Below the pieces are notes generated by a model. That model made no database searches. It was not told the DNA's origin and was given only the letters and a program-made list of their open reading frames with translations. From assembly GCF_000313135.1 (NCBI RefSeq), contig NW_004457631.1:8527-57584 (forward strand): a DNA stretch of 49,058 nt. The letters are read 5' to 3'. The position numbers and the translations under genes are program-made. Source of the stretch: Acanthamoeba castellanii str. Neff (lineage: Eukaryota; Discosea; Longamoebia; Acanthamoebidae). The first letter of the stretch is position 1; each line of letters starts with the position of its first letter. Below are positions 43,266-49,058 of this stretch, one piece after another.

Positions 43266-45429
43266 GTGCGGTGTGTGTGTGTGTGTGTTGATGGCACGGC
43301 GGGGAGGGGGTACGCGGTGGTGGTGCGAGAGCTGTTCGGTGGACATGAACGCGCGGCCGCAGCCCTCCATCTCGCAGCAGAACTTGGGCCGCGGCCAGTA
43401 GAACGGTATCGCCTTCGCGTATTGCTTTTTGTAGCACCCTACGTGCACCAATCAGAAGAGGTGAGACGATGCGACACGACACGACCAACGACAGGTGTGC
43501 GTGTTGCATACATGGCGTGGAGGTTATCCCCTCCTCCTTGAATCGTTGGTCGCGGAGGTGTTTGTCCTTGCAGTGCTGCCGCATCATGTCCTCGTTGCGG
43601 AACCTGCTGCCGCACTCCTCGCACCTGACGTGCAGCTTCGTGTCGCTGTGCGCCTTCAGCGCCTGCTCCGATCCGAACGACTTGCTGTGTGCGTGTGCGG
43701 CACGTAAAAGCATTCAAAACACACGTGTGCGGTGGTGTGTGTGCGTGTGCGGTGGTGCGTTGCGTTGTCACCTGCACTGAGGGCATCGATGGGCCGGGCT
43801 GGCGGCCTCGGGTGAAATGTCACTGACGGGCGGGCGGTGTAGGCCCTTGGCCCACATGTGGTGGATCAGCTGCTGCCCGCTGCCGAAGCGCTGTACGTGA
43901 CCACCCCCAACCCACCACTGGTCAACAAAACTCGGCGCATTCCACGCATTCTCTCCCCGTGTGGCCGGCGGCAGTACTTTGCAGGTCTGGAAGCAGCCGA
44001 AGGGCTTGGCCAGCTGGCAGCTGGCGAACCGCATCTCGCGCCCGTTGGCACCGACCGTGTAGTTGGTGAGCTCGCCCATCATCGCCACCGTCACCGTCAC
44101 CTTGTACCGGAACGCGTTGCCGTGCGCTGTGTCGTGTTGTGTGCGGGTCGTGTGCGGGTCGTGCGGTGGGTTGTTAAGGAGGCGGCTGTACGGAGTGTGG
44201 CGTGGCATGGTGGTGCGTACGATCGGTGAGGCCGATGCGCATGGCGGCGCCCTGGCGAAGGCGGAACAGGCGGCCGAAGAATTCGGCGACCGATGGCGAC
44301 GCCTGGCGCTCGGCCTCGAGTCGCTGCCGCCGCTCGCGCTCCTCGGCCTCCACCACTTCAAGCTTCTCTTTGTTCTTTTTCAGCTTTGTGTTCATAAGAT
44401 CATTTACCCTGTCATCACCATCACCATCATCAGCACGACACGACACGCGACACGACACACGCACGCGCGTGATCACAGAGAGTTTACCGTGGGAAGTGGA
44501 AGTGCTGCTTGCCGTGTCGTTTTCGCCGGGCCTCTTCGGCTTCGACCCGCCCGCGCATATCAGCCGCACGCCGCCTGCACTGGACATCGATCGCCATCGC
44601 CGACGTGTCCCGGTTGCGCTGATCAGCCACGGCGCGCGCCATCCACACCTGGTGCTCCTGCCCGCCGGCCGATGATGATGATGACGTGGCATCACCTTCG
44701 GCCTCCAGGCCCTGCTGCACCGGGAACCGCCACTCGACAGCGGCAGCGGCGGCGGCGTTGACGCCTTCGATGAAGCGTAGCACGACGCGGGGCGGCGGCG
44801 GCTGCTCGTCGGCAGCGGAGGCGGTGGACGGGTCGGGCTCGTCGCCGTGGTCTATGTCGTCCGGCAGATCCGTACGACGCGAGATGATCGCGCTGATCAG
44901 GTAGCTGCCCGTCGTCGGCACTAGCCACACGCCTGGGAAGGACGTCAACGAGAGTCAATAAAGAATGATGTTGGCCGTGTATCGTTGGTCGTGTTGTGTG
45001 TGTGTCGTGCGTCGTGCGTCGTGCGTCGTGTCGTGCGTGTGCGGTCGAGTGCGGTGACAGGAGGGAGGTGCCTTTGTCCATGAACTGGCGACACTCGGCG
45101 GAGGTGGAGGAGATGGAGGCGTCCAACGGGAGTGCGTAGACGTTCTCCAGCACGGCCGCAAAGTCGCGCAGCCACCGCACGCGCTCTCCGCCGTGATCAA
45201 CGCTGTCGTCGTCGCCGTCGGCGTCGCTGCCATGACGGGTCGATGGAGGCGGCAGCTGGGCGGCGTGTGACAGCAGCACGGACTGGGGTACCTGCGACCT
45301 CTTGGCGTAGTCGGCCTTCATCTGCTTGCGCACCTCGTCCAGCTCCTCCACCTGCTCGTTGTTGGCCCGCGGGTTCATCTTCTTCCTGTTCCCGTTCGCG
45401 CCCTTTCCTCGCCTGCCCGCTCCCGACAT
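42787..45429 (-). CDS. Multi-C2H2 zinc-finger protein
   Basis: About ten exons join to a protein of roughly 660 residues, from ATG 45429 to TAA at 42787 (SLDEV end). The N-terminal half is helical and acidic/Ala-rich (EELDEVRKQMKADYAKRSQ; VWLVPTTGSYLISAIISRR), with a long charged coiled coil (KLKKNKEKLEVVEAEERERR). At least four zinc-binding units follow: CFQTCKRFGSGQQLIHH, CPQCSKSFGSEQALKAH, CEECGSRFRNEDMMRQHCKD, and CQECTKMFEKRTHMFRHYKAKH, plus CCEMEGCGRAFMSTEQLSHH. These are typical C2H2 fingers, giving nucleic-acid binding or protein contacts in the nucleus. One junction (after MDKG, near 45078) is only in phase with a GC donor. The 3' end lies 110 bases from the ATG of the same-strand 2H gene. 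Target sequence or regulator role cannot be stated. Confidence 0.75.
43220..43288. repeat. (GT)n microsatellite in a zinc-finger gene intron
   Basis: About 42 bases of pure GT, then TATGTGCG and a second GT run to 43288. It fills most of one intron of the C2H2 gene; in transcript sense it reads as a CA repeat upstream of the acceptor CACACGCACAG. Confidence 0.9.
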
Positions 45430-46100
45430 CTGTGGTGCCGTCTCCTGCTGATCAAATCGGTCTGTGTAGCGTAAACAAAAATCAAAAAGATCTATCTTTG
45501 AATCGAGGTGAGGGATAGGGGCAAGACAGGGGCATCGTGGTACCGGCTGCGTGGAAGGTGGTCAGGCTCTCAGAGAACGAGCGTCAACGGGCGCTGTTCC
45601 TTAAGGAACGCTGTTTTTCTCTTTCGGTTTCTTTTGCATTTCTCGTGGTATTTTCTGTGAACGCATTCTTGGCGTTCTCCTAGCTTTGGGCTCAAGAATT
45701 TACGAAATTTGTGGCTGTTTTCCGTGTGTCTCCTCCGCCGGAATTGCTGCGAAATCGCCGTATGGCCACATGTGGGCAGATGCCTCATCTCGGTGTCCCC
45801 TCTACAGCGCCTTTGCGGCAAAGAGTCTGCACCCGCTTTTCTCCCCTCAGCTGTTGGTCTGGAGCAAGGCTCTGCTGCCACCTTCATCGTCGAGCTCTCT
45901 CTGTTCTTCGCCTCCGCCCCGCCTCTTTACTTCCACCTCGTTGTCTCCTGCCTCTGAGTCTCTACTGTACAGCCCCTCCTCTACTCGAAGCCCCCCCTCT
46001 CAAAGGTGTCGCGCAACAACGAGCCTCTACTTCGTCGTTGAGCCCAGTCTCTACTTCACTTTCGCCTCTTCCTCTACTTCCTAGACACAGCGCCATCACC
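45430..46100. promoter_or_regulatory. Divergent promoter / 5' leader interval
   Basis: About 670 bases between the zinc-finger gene (ATG 45429, minus) and the RhoGEF gene (ATG 46101, plus). The right half is pyrimidine-rich (45840-46080), as expected for a leader. An open frame continues upstream of 46101 to about 45763, but its composition (Ser/Pro/Leu/Cys) differs from the gene, so I treat it as untranslated. Confidence 0.4.
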
Positions 46101-47174
46101 ATGCAGCAGCTGAACACTCTACACAGCCCTGCCACCGCCACTACAACATCACACAGAGCCACCAAGCATGCTCCACCACCTCCTTCAAGAGAAGAAAGGG
46201 AGGAGGTGGAGCGACTCCTCATCAGGGAATGGGCCTTGTGGGCATGGATTTGCCGGGTCATTGGTGGCGAGGACGAAGAGGACGTGATGGAGCGGAGTAG
46301 TGCGGGCCTGTGCGGTCTGCTCAAGGACGGAGAGCGACTGTGCCGCCTCATCGTGACCCTGCGCCCGTCTGTGGTGAGCCCAGCCACCGCCCACCTTCCT
46401 CCCATTCTTCAGCATCGGGCGCGACTTCGTCACTTCCTCAACGCCTGCACCTCTTTCGGCATCCCTCCCCACCATCAGTACGCCCCTTCTATTGCCGGCA
46501 GGTTATTTTGTTTTTTTCTTTTCTGGTTTCTTTTTATTTTGCCTTTGGCCCTGACGAGCAGGCTTGGCGAGCAGGTTCACTGTTGACGAGCTGTACTACG
46601 ACCACAACCTGCCCAAGCTCCTGTATGCCCCCCCCACATAATTTTTGCTACGGAAGTCTCATTCCCCCTTGGCTTTAAGTGCGTGCCTAGAGCATTTGGA
46701 GAAGAAGGCAGCGGCCGAGGGCTGTCGAGTGCGTAGCCCCAGTGCCGACCAGGTCCTGAGACAGCAGCTGGTGCAATGGGGCATCAAGCAGCGCATCCCC
46801 TTCCTCGGCCCCGCGCACCGCCTCCGGTATGCACCACTAAACGCACCCAGCCTGGTCGGTGGTGGCTCACACCGGCTGCCTTTCGTCTTACAAACAACAG
46901 AGCATCGAAAATCCTGGCCAAGTGGCCGCAGACAAGGAAAGCCTCGATGAGCGGCGGCTCCTCTTTAGGTCTGCCCCTGTTCAGCAGCTTTGCGGGGTCG
47001 GTGTCCGAGGAGCGTACGGCCGCCGCCATCAAGATCCAGTCCGTGTTCCGCTCGTGGCATGCACAGCGCGTTTATAACGCCAAACGTGCGTCTCCCTCTA
47101 CACGCGTATCACGAATCAGAGCTAACTTGACAATTTATCGTGGGGGTGCCGTGCGTCGTGTGCGGTCACGCGTG

Positions 47175-47243
<69 letters not shown>

Positions 47244-48965
47244 CAGTGCGGAATGCTCGGCATAGGGAGAAGATCGCGCGGGAGCTGTACGACACGGAGA
47301 AGGAGTATGCTCAGAACCTCCAGATCCTTATCCAGGTCTACCTGAAGAAGATGCACACGTGGGCAGAAAATGCGCCCATGTCAGGCATGAAGGCACTCTA
47401 CGGGGTACATTGCGCATCCACACAACAAATACAATGTTTAAAGTGATCTGACATGTCGATTATATATTATCATATGATATCGTTATACAGGACATCAAGG
47501 TGATCCACGGCTACACGGAGCAGGTGTTGGCCCAACTACGACCTCGAGTGTACGCCTGGGGACCTCATCAAGTACTCGGAGACATATTCCTTCAGTTGGT
47601 ACGTACCAACTGTTGAGCTCTCAGTAAACACGTGTGACTAGACGTTAGCTTTGATCATCATTTCTCATCTGCTGCTGGCCGCACATTCCAGGGATTCTTC
47701 CTCAAGGTCTACACCCAGTACGTGACCAACTACAGCAAGGCTACGAGGGAGCTAGCCGAACGAAAGAAGAAGTCCACACGTTTCGCCCAGTTCCTCGATG
47801 TACTCGCACCACACACCACACACGACACACCACACACACCACACACCACACACCAACACTGACCATCTCTCTGCGTGGGGTGAGCAGGCTCCCTGGTCGG
47901 TGGATCCGGCCGCACTGCTCTTCAGGGACAAAATCGGGTCGCTGGGCATCCAAAGCTTCCTCATCCAGCCTGTACAAAGGTGCGTCGCCCGGGGGTGAGC
48001 CCCTTGACGACAACTGGTCGTATGCGTTGCAATGCGGCATCTGGCTGACATTTTACGCCATCTTCTCACCGCCAGAGTTCCTCGGTATCTGCTGCTGCTC
48101 AACGCCCTGCTCAAGCGCACTGACCCAGACCACAAGGACTACAACAACATCCAAAAGGCCGCCCAACAGGTTTTATCACTTCCTCTCCCCTCGGTGTGCT
48201 TGTGTGTGCTGAAGTCTCACTCGTCGCTGTTTGTAATAACACACCTGTACAGGTGAGCCAAGTCGCGGACTACATCGAGAAGAGAGCCCGCGAGAGCGAG
48301 AACATCGCCAAGGTCATCGAAATCCAGAACCGGCTCCACCCCAAGCTGCAGGTCAGCGGCCGCTTTCGTACCACCATATTCTCTCCAACTTCCGTCTGAC
48401 ACGACACGACACACAACGCGATACACAACAGATTGTGCAGCCCAATCGGAAGTTTGTGCGAAGTTGCCGCATGTCGGTGGAGATCTGTCAGGCGTGGGGC
48501 GTGCCGACCCCGGCGACCCAGGGCGGCGGCGCCGGTCGTGTGCCCCCCTACGCCTACCCTTCCACCACCACCGCCGCGAGCGACGGGAAGAAGTCGCCCC
48601 GGAGGCGACAGCAGGGCCTGCCCAAGAACTACGAAGTCTTCCTTTGCAGCGACCTGCTGCTCGTCGCCAAGCCCAAGGACCCCCACAACCCGGACACGCC
48701 GCTCAAGCTACGCGCGGCCTACGACATCACCCAGCTCCACCCCAGCGCCGACATGAGCGGTACGTCCAGCATCACACGTGCGTGTGCCGTGTGCGGTGGT
48801 TTCTGATGGTGGGTTGGGCAGATCACCTGAGGTTCGCACTCGTGTCGGAGAAAGGCCAGACGGTGGCGCGCTTCACAGCGGCGTCCGCGACGGATCGTCA
48901 CAGCTGGCTGACCGACCTGGCCAAGCTCAAGATCACCCGAGAGATGTCCCGCAAGCACCGAGCCG
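46101..48965 (+). CDS. CH-IQ-DH-PH Rho guanine-nucleotide exchange factor (3' end beyond window)
   Basis: Twelve exons (46101-46477, 46575-46622, 46680-46826, 46901-47085, 47247-47404, 47491-47598, 47692-47799, 47888-47979, 48076-48169, 48253-48351, 48432-48759, 48822-48965) join in phase and run off the right end. An N-terminal calponin-homology domain spans about residues 30-180 (LWAWICRVIGGE, LRHFLNACTSFGIPP, FTVDELYYDHNLPKLL). An IQ motif follows (AAIKIQSVFRSWHAQR). The DH domain starts REKIARELYDTEKEYAQNL, with the signature QPVQRVPRYLLLLNALLKRT and PDHKDYNNIQKA. The PH domain includes KNYEVFLCSDLLLVAK and ASATDRHSWLTDLAKLK. DH-PH proteins load GTP on Rho/Rac GTPases; the CH domain would tie this to actin and IQ to calmodulin. 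Two intron-bearing 3' acceptors follow pure GT tracts. The ATG at 46101 is chosen because upstream sequence looks like leader. Confidence 0.88.
47177..47241. repeat. (GT)n microsatellite abutting a 3' splice site
   Basis: About 65 bases of uninterrupted GT ending only five bases before the AG at 47245-47246 of the RhoGEF intron (GTGTGTGAACAG, then exon). No polypyrimidine tract is present between the repeat and the splice site. Confidence 0.95.
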
Positions 48966-49058
48966 GTACCACACACAACACCCACACACGCCTGTGCTCG
49001 TTCGTGTCGACTCGCATATAATGATGGTGATGGCCAAACTGGATGGCGCCGGTAATCG

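Noticed and set aside
45763..46100. In-frame upstream extension of the RhoGEF with earlier ATG codons
   Set aside because: Ser/Pro/Cys-rich translation typical of a pyrimidine-rich leader; CH-domain proteins normally begin near the chosen ATG.
47731..48135. Minus-strand frames across the DH domain
   Set aside because: Antisense shadows; the plus strand reads the DH signature QPVQRVPRYLLLLNALL after splicing.

Overview
This window reads as nuclear DNA of an intron-dense, GC-rich free-living amoeba; an Acanthamoeba-like amoebozoan is my inference from gene content and style, not a database match. Almost every gene is cut into short exons by introns of about 50-250 bases. The introns are filled with GT/GTCGTG/TGTGCGGTGGTG-type simple sequence in either orientation, and most begin with GTAC. 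Exon joins below were made by hand from reading frame, phase and GT/AG sites, so a boundary may be off by a base or two.

Left third (1-16 kb): the 3' end of a gene with a C-terminal winged-helix-like domain (+); a two-SH3, coiled-coil scaffold (-); a secretory-pathway receptor with a mannose-6-phosphate-receptor-like lumenal domain, Atg27-like (+); an intronless ELO fatty-acid elongase (-); a four-pass membrane protein (+); a decayed or frameshifted locus (+); a GT34 glycosyltransferase (-); and a Gln/His/Pro-rich single-pass membrane protein whose 5' end I could not complete (-).

Middle (16-29 kb): a 15-exon checkpoint-mediator-like protein with a C-terminal tandem BRCT of the 53BP1/Crb2 type (-). 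It is divergently paired, 83 bases apart, with a GT10 fucosyltransferase (+). Then come an AAAP/SLC38-type amino-acid transporter with an assembly gap cutting one exon (-), a SAP30BP/HCNGP-family nuclear protein (-) and a NADAR/YbiA-family protein (+).

Right part (29-49 kb): one very large minus-strand gene of about 38 exons and roughly 2,640 residues. Exon phases stay compatible from end to end. It joins a CLU-like region, a TPR-like helical region, a WWE-like module and a long leucine-rich-repeat tail. Its start lies inside a perfect 72-bp palindrome. Upstream on the same strand are a 2H-phosphoesterase plus RRM-like fusion and a multi-C2H2 zinc-finger protein. The window ends inside a plus-strand CH-IQ-DH-PH RhoGEF.

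The genes do not form a pathway or operon. Themes that recur are glycosylation and secretion (MRH receptor, GT34, GT10), RNA handling (2H-RRM, SAP30BP), ADP-ribose-linked folds (NADAR, WWE) and signalling scaffolds (SH3, RhoGEF). The best candidates for something undescribed are the CLU-WWE-LRR giant protein and the intron style (GTAC donors, GT-rich acceptors, a shared intronic repeat family).
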